Notes under the pieces: generated by a model
Database searches by the model: none
Told to the model about the DNA's origin: nothing
Seen by the model: the letters and a program-made list of their open reading frames with translations, nothing else
Position numbers and translations under genes: made by a program
Source: Sphingomonas morindae
GTDB lineage: Bacteria; Pseudomonadota; Alphaproteobacteria; Sphingomonadales; Sphingomonadaceae
Assembly: GCF_023822065.1 (NCBI RefSeq)
Contig: NZ_CP084930.1
Location: forward strand, 2,558,001 to 2,622,000
Direction of reading: 5' to 3'
Length of the DNA stretch: 64,000 bases
Shown here: positions 16,477 through 24,929 of the stretch, piece after piece
Position numbering within the stretch: position 1 is the first letter of the stretch
How the letters are laid out: each line of letters begins with the position of its first letter

Positions 16477-18302
16477 GCGCGGGCCTGGGCGGCCAGCCAG
16501 CGCTCGCCGGTCTGCTGGAGAATGTCCAGCGGCACTCGGCCCGGCGCCAGCACGGCATCGTGGAACGCCTTGATATCGAAGCGTGGCCCCAGCTGCGCCT
16601 GGGCCTGGCTTCGCAAGCCGGTAAACACCGAATGGCCGAGCTTATACGCACAGGCCTGGCCCGGCGTCGCGCAATAGCGCTCCACCTCGCGCGCCGCGAA
16701 GCCGGGCGCCTCGCCCTCCTGCTCGACGAAATAGGCGATCGCCTGCTCGCGGCCCCAGCGATAGCGGTGGATGCCCGTATCCACGACGCAGCGATTGGCG
16801 CGGAAGAGCTGGAATTTGAGATAGCCGAGCCGGCCGAGCGGGTCCGCATCGTAGAGGCCCATCTCGTCGGCGAGCTGTTCGGCGTACAAGGCCCAGCCCT
16901 CGCCATAGCCGGAAAAGCCGCCCGTCTTGCGGATCAGCGGCAGATCGCGGTTGGACAGAGCGAGCCCGCCTTCGAACTGATGCCCCGGCAGCCCTTCATG
17001 GAAGACGGTGGTGGCGAGGCAGAATTTCGGCCATTCGGCGGTGTCGTGGAGGTTGAAATAGACGAGGCCGGGGCGCGATCCGTCCAGCGCGGGCGGCTGG
17101 GAGAAGGCGGAGGCGGCGCCCAGCTCGGTCTGCGGCGGCACGCGCCGCACCTCGAAGCCATAGTCCGGCACGCGCGAAAAGACGCTGGGCAGGCGCGTGC
17201 GGATCGCCGCCAGCCGATCGTTGCAATAGGCGATCGCGGCGGCCTTGCCGGCATCGGTGTTGGGGTAGAGCTGGCTCGGGTCCTTGTAGAGCGCCGCCAT
17301 CCGCGCGCCGATCGTGCCCTTGCTGAAGCCCTGGGCGCGCAACAGCTGATCCAGCCGCGCGCGGATCGCCTGCGCCTGATCCAGGCCGAAGCGATGCACC
17401 TCCTCGGCCGAGCGGCTGGACGTGGTGGTGGTGCGAAGCGCCACCGCGTAGAATTCGGCGCCCTGCGGCAGGCGCCACACCCCGGCCTCGTGCGTCGCCC
17501 CGGCGCGGAGCGCGCGCGCCTCGGCGATCTGGCGGTCGAGCGCGGGGAGGATGGTCGCCGTATACAGCCGCGCGGCCTGATCGGCATAGCGCGGCGACAG
17601 GCCCTTGGCGGCGGCGCGGCGCGCGATCGACTGGACCAGCAGCGCCTGGCTGGCGGGCACGCGCAGCGCGGTCAGCTGCTTGAGCGTGAGGTCCAGCAGA
17701 AAGTCCGGCGGCGCGACGCCCGCGCCGGCATCGTGCCGCATCCGTCCGGTCTCGGCGTCGAGCTGCGCCGCGAAGCCGGCGAGCCGGCTCAGATAGGCCT
17801 CGGCATCGGCGGCGGTGGCGATCGGATGCTTGGTATCGAGGAAATCCGGCACCGATTGATAGGCGCCGGTGATCTGGCTCACCACATAGGGCGAAGGGCC
17901 ATAGCCCGCGCCGCCGAAATCAAAGGCCTGCACCGCCTCGGTGGCGCGACGGGTGTAGAGCACCACGTCATAGTCGAGCCGGTCGGCGGCGCCGAGCCGG
18001 GCGGGATCGATCGCGGCCAGCCGCGCCAGCTGGGCGCGGTTGAGCGCGCGCGCGGCGGCGCGGCCGGCATCGGACACGTCGCTCAGCCGGGCGCGCAGAT
18101 CGGCATCGGCGCCGGTATCGAGGCCGAGCTGGGTGGCGCCCTCGGGCCGCTGGCGCAGGCCCTCGCGGAAGAATTGATCGAGAAGCTGCGCGAATTCGGG
18201 ATCGCGTCCGGCGGCGGGCGCCGGTGCGGCGTGCAGGCCCGCCGTGGCGACGGCCGCGCCCCCGGCGGCGGAGGCGAGCAAAAAGGTACGACGGCTCAAC
18301 AT
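16473..18302 (-). CDS. DUF885 family secreted metallopeptidase-like protein
   Basis: A 609-aa exported protein of the DUF885 family, which contains zinc-peptidase-like enzymes of little-known substrate. The N-terminus has a Tat-type signal (LSRRTFLLASAAGGAA, cleavage near residue 26-30). The core motif HEGLPGH (His435, Glu436, His441) is an HExxxxH variant typical of the family, followed by GYGEGWALYAE, supplying the likely third ligand Glu. The length is normal. Closeness to a POT peptide transporter (divergent, 143 bases apart) and a PDZ-M48 protease suggests extracytoplasmic peptide breakdown with uptake (inference). The start at 18302 has GGGAA upstream. Confidence 0.88.
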   Translation of the reverse strand: MLSRRTFLLASAAGGAAVATAGLHAAPAPAAGRDPEFAQLLDQFFREGLRQRPEGATQLGLDTGADADLRARLSDVSDAGRAAARALNRAQLARLAAIDPARLGAADRLDYDVVLYTRRATEAVQAFDFGGAGYGPSPYVVSQITGAYQSVPDFLDTKHPIATAADAEAYLSRLAGFAAQLDAETGRMRHDAGAGVAPPDFLLDLTLKQLTALRVPASQALLVQSIARRAAAKGLSPRYADQAARLYTATILPALDRQIAEARALRAGATHEAGVWRLPQGAEFYAVALRTTTTSSRSAEEVHRFGLDQAQAIRARLDQLLRAQGFSKGTIGARMAALYKDPSQLYPNTDAGKAAAIAYCNDRLAAIRTRLPSVFSRVPDYGFEVRRVPPQTELGAASAFSQPPALDGSRPGLVYFNLHDTAEWPKFCLATTVFHEGLPGHQFEGGLALSNRDLPLIRKTGGFSGYGEGWALYAEQLADEMGLYDADPLGRLGYLKFQLFRANRCVVDTGIHRYRWGREQAIAYFVEQEGEAPGFAAREVERYCATPGQACAYKLGHSVFTGLRSQAQAQLGPRFDIKAFHDAVLAPGRVPLDILQQTGERWLAAQARA

Positions 18303-18363
18303 CTTGGCGTTCCCCGCGCAGGCTGCCCCCCGGCCTCGTGACTATCGGCCAGGGCGGGAAGGC

Positions 18364-18391
18364 TTGGCAAGCGGCGCCGTGCCTGTATCGT
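18364..18391 (+). promoter_or_regulatory. weak candidate promoter of the POT transporter gene
   Basis: TTGGCA (18364-18369), a 16-base spacer and TATCGT (18386-18391) resemble a sigma-70-type promoter, 55 bases before the ATG at 18446. Matches are partial; the call rests on spacing and position only. Confidence 0.25.
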
Positions 18392-18445
18392 CGCGGCCTT
18401 TCCGGGCCGCCACCTTGGCAGGCCCGTCCTGAATGCGGAGTCTTC

Positions 18446-20236
18446 ATGGTTCTTCCCGATGCGGATGCCACCACCGAGGCGCTGAGCGGCCATGTCAGCC
18501 GCAGCGACGGCGACACCTGGTTCGGCCATCCCCGGCAGCTGGCGCGGCTGTTCACGATCGAGGCGTGGGAGCGTTTCGGCTATTACGGCATGCGCGCGCT
18601 GCTGGTGCTGTATCTCACCAACCATTTCCTCTTCTCCGATCGCGCGGCGAGCGGAATCTATGGCGGATACACCGCGCTGGTCTATCTCACCCCGCTGATC
18701 GGCGGCTGGCTGGCGGACAATTATCTCGGCTCCAAACGCTCGGTGAAGTTCGGCGCGGTGCTGATGGCGGCGGGCTATTTCACCCTCTGCTTCGGCGGCC
18801 AGCCGGCCGCGCCCTTTGCCGTGATCGACGGCCAGCGCTACGCGGTGCAGGTGGATCAAACGGCCGGGAAGAAGCAGCAATATCTGGTCGACCAGGGCCA
18901 GAAGCTGGCGATCCGCGGACGCGAGGATGGCGCGGTCGAGCTGGTCGGCGCGGACGGGCAGGTCGCCCGCACCGTCGCCAAGGGCCATTTCACCGCCGAT
19001 GGCGCGCGCTCGCCGCTGTTCACCGCGCTGATGCTGCTCGGCCTGTCCGCCATCACCATCGGCAACGGCTTCTTCAAGCCCAACATCTCCACCATCGTCG
19101 GCGCGCTCTATGCGCAGGGCGATCGCCGCCGCGATGCCGGCTTCACCATCTTCTACATGGGCATCAATCTCGGCTCGCTGTTCAGCCAATTCCTCTGCCC
19201 ACTGCTCGCCACGCTCTATGGCTGGTGGGCGGGCTTCCTGCTGGCCGCCGTGGGGATGAGCGCGTCCTGGGCGCTGATGCAGTTCGATGGCGGGCGGCTG
19301 GCGGGCTATGGCGAGCCGCCGGCGCGGGGCAGGGATCGCAGCCTGCTGATCTACGCGCTCGCGCTGCTGTGCGTGCCCTTCGCCTGGCTGCTCTACAGCA
19401 ACCTCGTCAACACGCCGGAGCAGGCGCCGGGCAGCGGGCTGCTCGGCTATGTGCTGGCGCTGCCGATCATGGGCAAGGTGCTGTTCTTCACCTTCCTCGT
19501 CTCGATGGTCGCGATCCCGATCTGGTCGTGGCGATCGGGCACGCGGCAGGAGGCGCAGATGATGCTGGCGGCCATCCTGATGCTGGTGTTCAACGTCTTC
19601 TTCATGACGCTGTTCGAGCAGGCGGGCTCGTCGCTCACCCTGTTCGCGGACCGCAACACCAATCTTTCGGTGTTCGGGCTCTTCTCCATGTCCGCCGGCC
19701 AGACCCAGGTGTTCAACCCGCTTTCCATCGTGGTGCTGGCGCCGCTCGTGTCGGCGCTGTGGGCGGGGCTGGCCAAGCGCGGGCTCGAGCCCTCGATCCC
19801 GGTCAAGTTCGCCTTCGCCCTGTTCGGCGCGGGGCTCGGCTTCTTCGTGCTGGTCTTTGCCGGCCATTACAGCGTCGGCGCCGATTTCCGGGTGTCGATC
19901 GGCTGGCTGGCGCTGCTCTACGTCTTCCATTCGGCGGCCGAGCTGTGCATCCAGCCGGTGGGCCTGTCGATGATCACCAAGCTCGCCATGGCGCGGATCG
20001 TCGGCATGATGATGGGCATGTGGTTCCTCTCCATCTCGGTCGCCCAATATGTGGCGGGCGCGGTGGCGCAGATCGCCTCGGTGGAGACGGTCGGCGGCGA
20101 GATCACCAATCCCAAGCTCAGCCTCGATACCTATCTCTCCGTGTTCCAGACGATCGGGCTGATCGCGATCGCCGCCGGCGCGGTGCTGCTGCTGCTCGCG
20201 CCGGTGATCAAGCGCCTGATGCATGGGGTGCGCTAG
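18446..20236 (+). CDS. POT/PTR-family proton-dependent oligopeptide transporter
   Basis: Imports di- and tripeptides with protons across the inner membrane. The 596-aa protein carries the family signature ExxERFxYYG (EAWERFGYYGMR, about 40-50) and a later FFKPNIST helix. An unusual soluble insert of about 70 residues (118-188), rich in charged residues and predicted beta structure, lies between helices 3 and 4, so it would face the periplasm or cytoplasm depending on topology. The start at 18446 is fixed by GGAG five bases upstream; the open frame extends further without support. It overlaps the downstream M48 protease gene by 14 bases, suggesting one peptide-use transcript. Confidence 0.92.
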   Translation: MVLPDADATTEALSGHVSRSDGDTWFGHPRQLARLFTIEAWERFGYYGMRALLVLYLTNHFLFSDRAASGIYGGYTALVYLTPLIGGWLADNYLGSKRSVKFGAVLMAAGYFTLCFGGQPAAPFAVIDGQRYAVQVDQTAGKKQQYLVDQGQKLAIRGREDGAVELVGADGQVARTVAKGHFTADGARSPLFTALMLLGLSAITIGNGFFKPNISTIVGALYAQGDRRRDAGFTIFYMGINLGSLFSQFLCPLLATLYGWWAGFLLAAVGMSASWALMQFDGGRLAGYGEPPARGRDRSLLIYALALLCVPFAWLLYSNLVNTPEQAPGSGLLGYVLALPIMGKVLFFTFLVSMVAIPIWSWRSGTRQEAQMMLAAILMLVFNVFFMTLFEQAGSSLTLFADRNTNLSVFGLFSMSAGQTQVFNPLSIVVLAPLVSALWAGLAKRGLEPSIPVKFAFALFGAGLGFFVLVFAGHYSVGADFRVSIGWLALLYVFHSAAELCIQPVGLSMITKLAMARIVGMMMGMWFLSISVAQYVAGAVAQIASVETVGGEITNPKLSLDTYLSVFQTIGLIAIAAGAVLLLLAPVIKRLMHGVR

Positions 20237-21209
20237 ACGCATCGCGGCGGCGGCGGCGCTGGCCGGCCTCGCCGGAGCGGCGCCCGCCGCGCGCGTTCCG
20301 GGCGAGTTGACGGCCGCGCTCGCCGCGCTCGCCGCCAAGGATCTGCGCGTGGCGAGCGTCGCCTATCGGCTCCAGACGGCGGGGCTGCCGCTGTGCCGCG
20401 CGCGCACCGCGCTGCCGGGGCTGATCGTGCAGGACGCGGCCCAATATCGCGCCGATCTCCGCCCGGCGATGGCGGCGCTCTACCATGTCGGGCCCTATCC
20501 GGCGGTGACGGGGGTGGTGGCGGGCGGCCCCGCCGATCGCGCCGGGCTGAGCCCGGGCGACGAGATCCTCGCGCTCGGCGGCACGCGGCTGGCGCCGGCC
20601 ACGCCGCGCGCCGGCGGCGCCGACGGCCGCCGCTTCACCGCGATCATGGATCGGCTGGGCCAGGCCTTTGCGCGCGGCCCGGTGACGCTGACGATCCGCC
20701 GTGCCGGCGTGGTGACGACGCGGCGCATCACCGGCCGCCCCGCCTGCGCCTCCACCGTCCAGCTCGATCTCGCCGCCACGCGCAACGCCGGCGCGGACGG
20801 CCGCACCGTCACCGTCACCCAGGGGCTGCTCGACAGCGTGGAGAGCGACGACGAGCTGGCCTTCGTGATCGGCCACGAACTGGCGCACAACATCCTCGGC
20901 CATCGCCATCTGCGCGAGCAGGGCTGGCGCTGGACGCGTGTCGCGGCGAATCGCGAAACCGAGCGCGAGGCCGATTATTACGGCGTCTTCCTCGCCGATT
21001 GGGCGGGCTATGATGCGGGCGCGGCGCTGCGCTTCTGGCAGCGCATCGGCCATGGCTCGTGGCTGGCGGAGGTGTTTGGCGACGGCACGCATCCGGGCGA
21101 TCGCAGCCGTATGGCGGCGCTCAGCCGCGAGGTCGCGCAGATCCGCGCCGCGCGCCGCGCGCACCGTCGCCCGATGCCGGACTATGCCGCCTTCCGGCGC
21201 GGCGGCTGA
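20223..21209 (+). CDS. exported M48-type metalloprotease with a PDZ domain
   Basis: A 328-aa protein with an N-terminal signal sequence (ALAGLAGAAPAA, cleavage near residue 23; Cys3 is not in a lipobox), a PDZ domain (about 90-175; VAGGPADRAGLSPGDEIL is the carboxylate-binding and turn region), then a zinc peptidase core with HELAH (His218, Glu219, His222) and the downstream EREAD segment with the third ligand Glu. There are no membrane helices beyond the signal, so it is probably periplasmic, unlike HtpX. The gene overlaps the transporter stop by 14 bases, a sign of coupling. A proteolysis-plus-peptide-uptake unit is inferred. Physiological substrates are unknown. Confidence 0.88.
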   Translation: MGCARRIAAAAALAGLAGAAPAARVPGELTAALAALAAKDLRVASVAYRLQTAGLPLCRARTALPGLIVQDAAQYRADLRPAMAALYHVGPYPAVTGVVAGGPADRAGLSPGDEILALGGTRLAPATPRAGGADGRRFTAIMDRLGQAFARGPVTLTIRRAGVVTTRRITGRPACASTVQLDLAATRNAGADGRTVTVTQGLLDSVESDDELAFVIGHELAHNILGHRHLREQGWRWTRVAANRETEREADYYGVFLADWAGYDAGAALRFWQRIGHGSWLAEVFGDGTHPGDRSRMAALSREVAQIRAARRAHRRPMPDYAAFRRGG

Positions 21210-21218
21210 GAGGGGGCG

Positions 21219-22163
21219 TCAGCGCGGCGCGGCGGCGCGGCGCAGGCGATCGTTGATCGCGGCGCCGAGCCCGGTGTCGGGCACCGGCGCCACGGCGATG
21301 CGCGCGCGGCCCGAGACATCGGCGCGGTGCAGGGCGGCGAACAGCCGCGCCGCCGCCTCCACCAGATCGCCCCGGGGCGAAAGGCTGTCGTCGCCGGCCA
21401 CGGCCCCGAAGCCGATCAGCCATTCGTCCGCTGCCGCCGCGGTCGCGTCGAGCCGCAGCGGCGCGGCGGGCGCATAGTGGCTGGCGAGCTGGCCGGGCGC
21501 CTCGATCGCGCCGCCGGCCGCCTCCGCCACGACCGCGAGGCCGCTCGCGGCCTGAAGCGCGTCCGCCGTGACGGGGCCCGGCCGCAACAGGCGGATCCGC
21601 GCCGCCATGGGCGCGGCGATGGTGGATTCCAGGCCATGGCCGGTTTCGCCATCGTCGAGCACCAGCGGGATGCGGCCATCGAGCGTGGCGAGGACATGCG
21701 CGGCGCTGGTGGGGCTGATCCGCCCGCTGGCATTGGCGGAGGGCGCGGCGAGCGGACGGCCCGCGGCGGCGAGCAGCGCCTGCATCACCGGATGCGCGGG
21801 CAGGCGAAGCGCCACCGTATCCAGCCCGGCGGTGGCGAGCGCGGCGATCGGCGCCTGCGGACGGCGCGGCAGCACCAGCGTGAGCGGGCCGGGCCAAAAC
21901 GCCTCAGCCAGCCGCCGCGCGACCGGATCGAGGATCGCGATCGTCTCGGCGGTGGCGAGATCGGGCACATGCACGATCAGCGGGTTGAAGCTCGGCCTGC
22001 CCTTGGCGGCATAGATGCGCGCCACCGCCTCGCCATTGCCGGCATCGGCGGCAAGGCCATAGACGGTCTCGGTCGGCACGGCGACGGCCGCGCCCGCGCG
22101 AATCAGCGCGGCGGCGCTTTGGATCGCCTCCGGGGTGGCGGGCAGGCGGAGCGTGCTGGTCAT
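21219..22163 (-). CDS. L-threonylcarbamoyladenylate synthase (Sua5 type)
   Basis: Makes threonylcarbamoyl-AMP from threonine, bicarbonate and ATP, the first step of t6A37 tRNA modification. The 314-aa length marks the two-domain Sua5 form rather than short TsaC: a YrdC domain (PTETVYGLAAD, FNPLIVHV, LAAPSANASGRISPT) to about residue 205, then a linker with SHYAP and a Rossmann-like Sua5 domain. The ATG at 22163 matches the usual MTSTLRL-type N-terminus; the longer frame adds a Gly-rich stretch that overlaps intergenic sequence. It faces the M48 gene with a 9-base gap. Confidence 0.94.
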   Translation of the reverse strand: MTSTLRLPATPEAIQSAAALIRAGAAVAVPTETVYGLAADAGNGEAVARIYAAKGRPSFNPLIVHVPDLATAETIAILDPVARRLAEAFWPGPLTLVLPRRPQAPIAALATAGLDTVALRLPAHPVMQALLAAAGRPLAAPSANASGRISPTSAAHVLATLDGRIPLVLDDGETGHGLESTIAAPMAARIRLLRPGPVTADALQAASGLAVVAEAAGGAIEAPGQLASHYAPAAPLRLDATAAAADEWLIGFGAVAGDDSLSPRGDLVEAAARLFAALHRADVSGRARIAVAPVPDTGLGAAINDRLRRAAAPR

Positions 22164-22250
22164 GCCGGGCGGGCTAGCCGCTGATCGCCGCCGGCAAAAG
22201 CCCCCGCCGCCCCCAAGCCCCACGCGGACCGCCCATAAGCTGACGCTTCG

Positions 22251-22258
22251 TTAACCAT
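22251..22258 (+). promoter_or_regulatory. TTAACCAT motif (CtrA-like half site)
   Basis: TTAACCAT at 22251-22258 is identical to one known CtrA recognition sequence in Alphaproteobacteria. It lies 39 bases before the outer-membrane protein start. The classic second TTAA seven bases away is missing. Such an AT-rich octamer is uncommon in this window, but a single 8-mer is weak evidence. Confidence 0.35.
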
Positions 22259-22297
22259 CTTGTGCGATCTAAGCCATTGTCCGGTTTGGGAGTTTCT

Positions 22298-22963
22298 ATG
22301 TTGCGTCTTGCGTACCCCGCGCTTTTGCTGAGCCTCGCCGCCGCGCCCGCCTGCGCCCTGCCTTTCGCGCCGCCGATCACCGTCGGCGTGACGGGCGGGA
22401 CTTTGGGCGTCGGGCCGGAGATCAGCTATCGTCCGCTGCCGCTGATCGCGCTGCGCGCCTCGGCGACCTTTCTGGGGGTCAACGGCCATGGCCATGTCTC
22501 CAGCTATCGCTATGACGGTCATGCCCGGCTGCGCAATTTCGGTGGTTCGATCGATCTTCATCCCTTCGCCAACGGCTTCCGCCTGTCCGCCGGGCTGCGT
22601 TCCACCAGCGGCAACCGCATCCGCTTCGCCGGCATGGCGCGCACCCCGCAGACCTATGGCGGCATGACCTTCTCGCCCGAGGAGGCGGGCACGCTGAGCG
22701 GCACCATCCGCACCCGCTCGGTATCGCCGCTGGCGACGATCGGCTATAGCCACAGCACGCTTTCGGGCCTCACCTTCGGCATCGATGGCGGCGTGATGTT
22801 CCACGGCCGTCCGCGCGTCGAGGATCTGGTGGCGACCGGCGAACTCGGCAGCAACCCCTATGCGCAGACCGAATTGGCGCGCCAGGAGCAGCGGCTGCGC
22901 GACCGCGTGGACAATTACCCCTATTATCCGGTCGTCCAGCTGAGCCTGGGCTACCGATTCTGA
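22298..22963 (+). CDS. predicted outer-membrane beta-barrel protein
   Basis: A 221-aa protein with a clear Sec signal (MLRLAYPALLLSLAAAPACA, cleavage near residue 20) and repeated alternating strands ending in the C-terminal aromatic signature (LSLGYRF) of Bam-inserted barrels. Segments such as VGVTGGTLGVGPEISYR and GYSHSTLSGLTFGID look like paired strands and turns, so an 8-stranded barrel is plausible. I do not recognise a specific family. The ATG at 22298 has GGGAG seven bases upstream, which excludes a longer upstream start. A CtrA-like motif lies in the promoter region and a hairpin follows the stop. Confidence 0.75.
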   Translation: MLRLAYPALLLSLAAAPACALPFAPPITVGVTGGTLGVGPEISYRPLPLIALRASATFLGVNGHGHVSSYRYDGHARLRNFGGSIDLHPFANGFRLSAGLRSTSGNRIRFAGMARTPQTYGGMTFSPEEAGTLSGTIRTRSVSPLATIGYSHSTLSGLTFGIDGGVMFHGRPRVEDLVATGELGSNPYAQTELARQEQRLRDRVDNYPYYPVVQLSLGYRF

Positions 22964-22970
22964 CGCGCAG

Positions 22971-23003
22971 GACGGGGCCTTATTGGGGGATAAGGCCCTC
23001 GTC
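22971..23003. terminator. hairpin at the end of convergent genes
   Basis: The 13 bases at 22971-22983 (GACGGGGCCTTAT) pair with 22990-23003 with a single bulged base, around a T/G-rich 6-base loop. It sits after the outer-membrane protein stop and covers the last codons of the convergent desaturase gene. There is no U run on either side, so its terminator role is uncertain. Confidence 0.4.
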
Positions 23004-23681
23004 CGGCAGATAGCCGCGCCGCCGGAGCGCGACAAAGGCGCGATTGAGCACGGGATTGGACCATCCGTTGATCGTGGAGAAATCCTGCGCCAGCGTCGCG
23101 TGATGGGCGACATGATCGGCCGGCTGCATCAGCAGCCCCAGCCGCCGCATCACCCGCACCGTCAGCGGCACGTCGGCCCGGTGCAGCGTGCCGTGGAAAT
23201 ATTGCGCGAAGCTCGCCCCGATGGTGAAGGCGATCATCGCCGCCAGCAGCCAGCGCGGCAGCGGCAGCAGCAGAAAGGCCGCGTTGGCGAGGAGCGCGAA
23301 GGGCAGGGTGGTGAAGAGGATGGTCGAGCCGATCTGATGCAGCATCGTCCGCCGTCCCAGCGCATCGGGGCGGGGATGGTGGTTCTTGAAATCGTAGATC
23401 AGCCGCTCCAGCGGATTGAGCTGGCCGAAGACGCGATCGCGCAGCGCCAGATACTCGGCCGATTCCCGCGAGCCGGTGTAGAAGAAGAGCTGATCCAGCC
23501 CGATCCCGGCGCGTGATGGCTTATAGTCCATATACATATGGACGACGCCCGACATCATGTCGGCAAGATACCAGCCCAGCAGCGCGGCCGGCAGCATCCA
23601 GAGGCTGAGCGCGCTCAGCATCCACGCGCAATCGACGGCGAGGAGTGCGGCAAGCGCGGCGAGGGCGAGGCGGATCGTCAT
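22980..23681 (-). CDS. CarF/PEDS1-like (TMEM189-type) lipid desaturase domain protein
   Basis: A 233-aa membrane protein with helices near 5-45 and 118-165. Its histidines follow the lipid-desaturase (Kua/TMEM189, PF10520) pattern: SGVVHMYMDY (His48), FKNHHPRPDA (His101/102), His115, YFHGTLHR (His163/167), and DHVAHHATL (His190, 193/194) before NGWSNPVLN. In Myxococcus CarF and animal PEDS1 these residues bind a di-iron centre that desaturates plasmanyl-ethanolamine to make plasmalogens. The substrate here is unknown; the same fold could act on other lipids. It is convergent with the outer-membrane protein gene and divergent from bioF. No ether-lipid synthesis gene is in the window. The start at 23681 begins right at the first membrane helix. 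Confidence 0.78.
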   Translation of the reverse strand: MTIRLALAALAALLAVDCAWMLSALSLWMLPAALLGWYLADMMSGVVHMYMDYKPSRAGIGLDQLFFYTGSRESAEYLALRDRVFGQLNPLERLIYDFKNHHPRPDALGRRTMLHQIGSTILFTTLPFALLANAAFLLLPLPRWLLAAMIAFTIGASFAQYFHGTLHRADVPLTVRVMRRLGLLMQPADHVAHHATLAQDFSTINGWSNPVLNRAFVALRRRGYLPDEGLIPQ

Positions 23682-23765
23682 CGTCGCCGCTCATAGCCTT
23701 GATCGCGCCGGCTTTCCATCCGGCGCTTCCGCTTTGCGCGATCAGCCTCTAGAGCGCTCGCCACC

Positions 23766-24929
23766 ATGGCTGCCCTGACCCATGCCCTTGGCGCCGCGCT
23801 GGCGCGGATCGACGATCGACAGGAACGGCGCCGCCTGATCGCCACCGCGCCGGCGGGGCCGGCCCGGCTGCGGCGCGACGCGGCGACGCTGATCGACTTT
23901 TCCTCCAACGATTATCTTGGGCTGTCCGCGCATCCGCGGCTGGCCGAGCGCGCCGCCGAATTCGCCGCCCGCCACGGCGCGGGAGCGGGCGCGTCGCGGC
24001 TGGTGACGGGCACCTTGCCCGCGCATCTGGCGCTCGAGGCGCGGATTGCGGCGTTCAAGGGCTGCGAGGCGGCGCTGCTCTTTCCCTCGGGCTGGCAGTG
24101 CAACGCGGCGGTGCTCGCCGCGCTGCTGCGCGCCGCGCCCGATACGCTGCTGTTCACCGATCGGCTGATCCATGCCAGCCTCCATGCCGGCGCCGCGGGC
24201 CACCGCCAGATCCGCTTCCGCCACAATGATTTCGATCATCTCGCCGAACTGCTGGCCACGCATGCCGACGCGCCCGGGCCGCGCCTGATCGTCACCGAGA
24301 GCGTGTTCAGCATGGATGGCGATCGGGCCGATCTCGGCGCGCTCGCCGCGCTCGCCCGCGCGCACGACGCCTTTCTCTTCGTCGACGAGGCGCATGCCAC
24401 GGGGGTGCTGGGGCCGGGCGGCGCGGGGCTTTCGGCCGCACATCCGGGCGCGGTGGATCTGGTGATGGGCACGTTCAGCAAGGCCTTTGGCGCGTTCGGT
24501 GCCTATGTGGCCGGCGCGCGCCCGGTGATCGACTATCTGGTCAACGCCTGTGGCGGCTTCCTCTTCTCCACCGCGCCGCCGCCGGCGGTGCTGGGCGCGA
24601 TCGACGCGGCGCTCGATCTGGTGCCGCAAATGGAAGCCGAGCGCGCGCGGCTGGCGGCGCATGGCGCGCGGCTGCGCGCGGGCCTCGCCGCCGCCGGAAT
24701 CGATACCGGCGCGAGCAGCACGCAGATCGTGCCCGCGATGATCGGCGATGCCGCCGCCGCGCTCGCCCGCGCCGAGGCGCTCGCGGCGGACGGGCTGCTC
24801 GCGGTGGCGATCCGCCCGCCCACCGTGCCGCCGGGGACGAGCCGGCTGCGCATCGCGCTCCGCGCCACCCACGAGCCGGACGATATCGATCGGCTGGTCG
24901 ATCGGCTGGCGGCCTGGCATCGGCCATGA
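23766..24929 (+). CDS. bioF: 8-amino-7-oxononanoate synthase
   Basis: PLP enzyme that condenses pimeloyl-ACP with alanine, the first committed step of biotin ring assembly. The 387-aa protein has FSSNDYLGLSAHP, the GASRLVTG substrate segment, VDEAHATGVLG (Asp and His contacting PLP) and GTFSKAFG with the Schiff-base lysine. It begins a bioF-bioC-bioD-bioA run; its TGA overlaps the bioC ATG (ATGA). No TTATCTATAA-like BioR palindrome was found in the 84-base leader, so regulation is unclear. Confidence 0.96.
   Translation: MAALTHALGAALARIDDRQERRRLIATAPAGPARLRRDAATLIDFSSNDYLGLSAHPRLAERAAEFAARHGAGAGASRLVTGTLPAHLALEARIAAFKGCEAALLFPSGWQCNAAVLAALLRAAPDTLLFTDRLIHASLHAGAAGHRQIRFRHNDFDHLAELLATHADAPGPRLIVTESVFSMDGDRADLGALAALARAHDAFLFVDEAHATGVLGPGGAGLSAAHPGAVDLVMGTFSKAFGAFGAYVAGARPVIDYLVNACGGFLFSTAPPPAVLGAIDAALDLVPQMEAERARLAAHGARLRAGLAAAGIDTGASSTQIVPAMIGDAAAALARAEALAADGLLAVAIRPPTVPPGTSRLRIALRATHEPDDIDRLVDRLAAWHRP

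Noticed and set aside
16560-18341. Long plus-strand frame opposite the DUF885 gene
   Set aside because: Same GC-shadow effect; the DUF885 frame has a signal peptide and the HExxxxH motif.
23682-23765. Search for a BioR or BirA-like operator before bioF
   Set aside because: No TTATCTATAA-like palindrome or other convincing biotin operator was seen in the 84-base gap.
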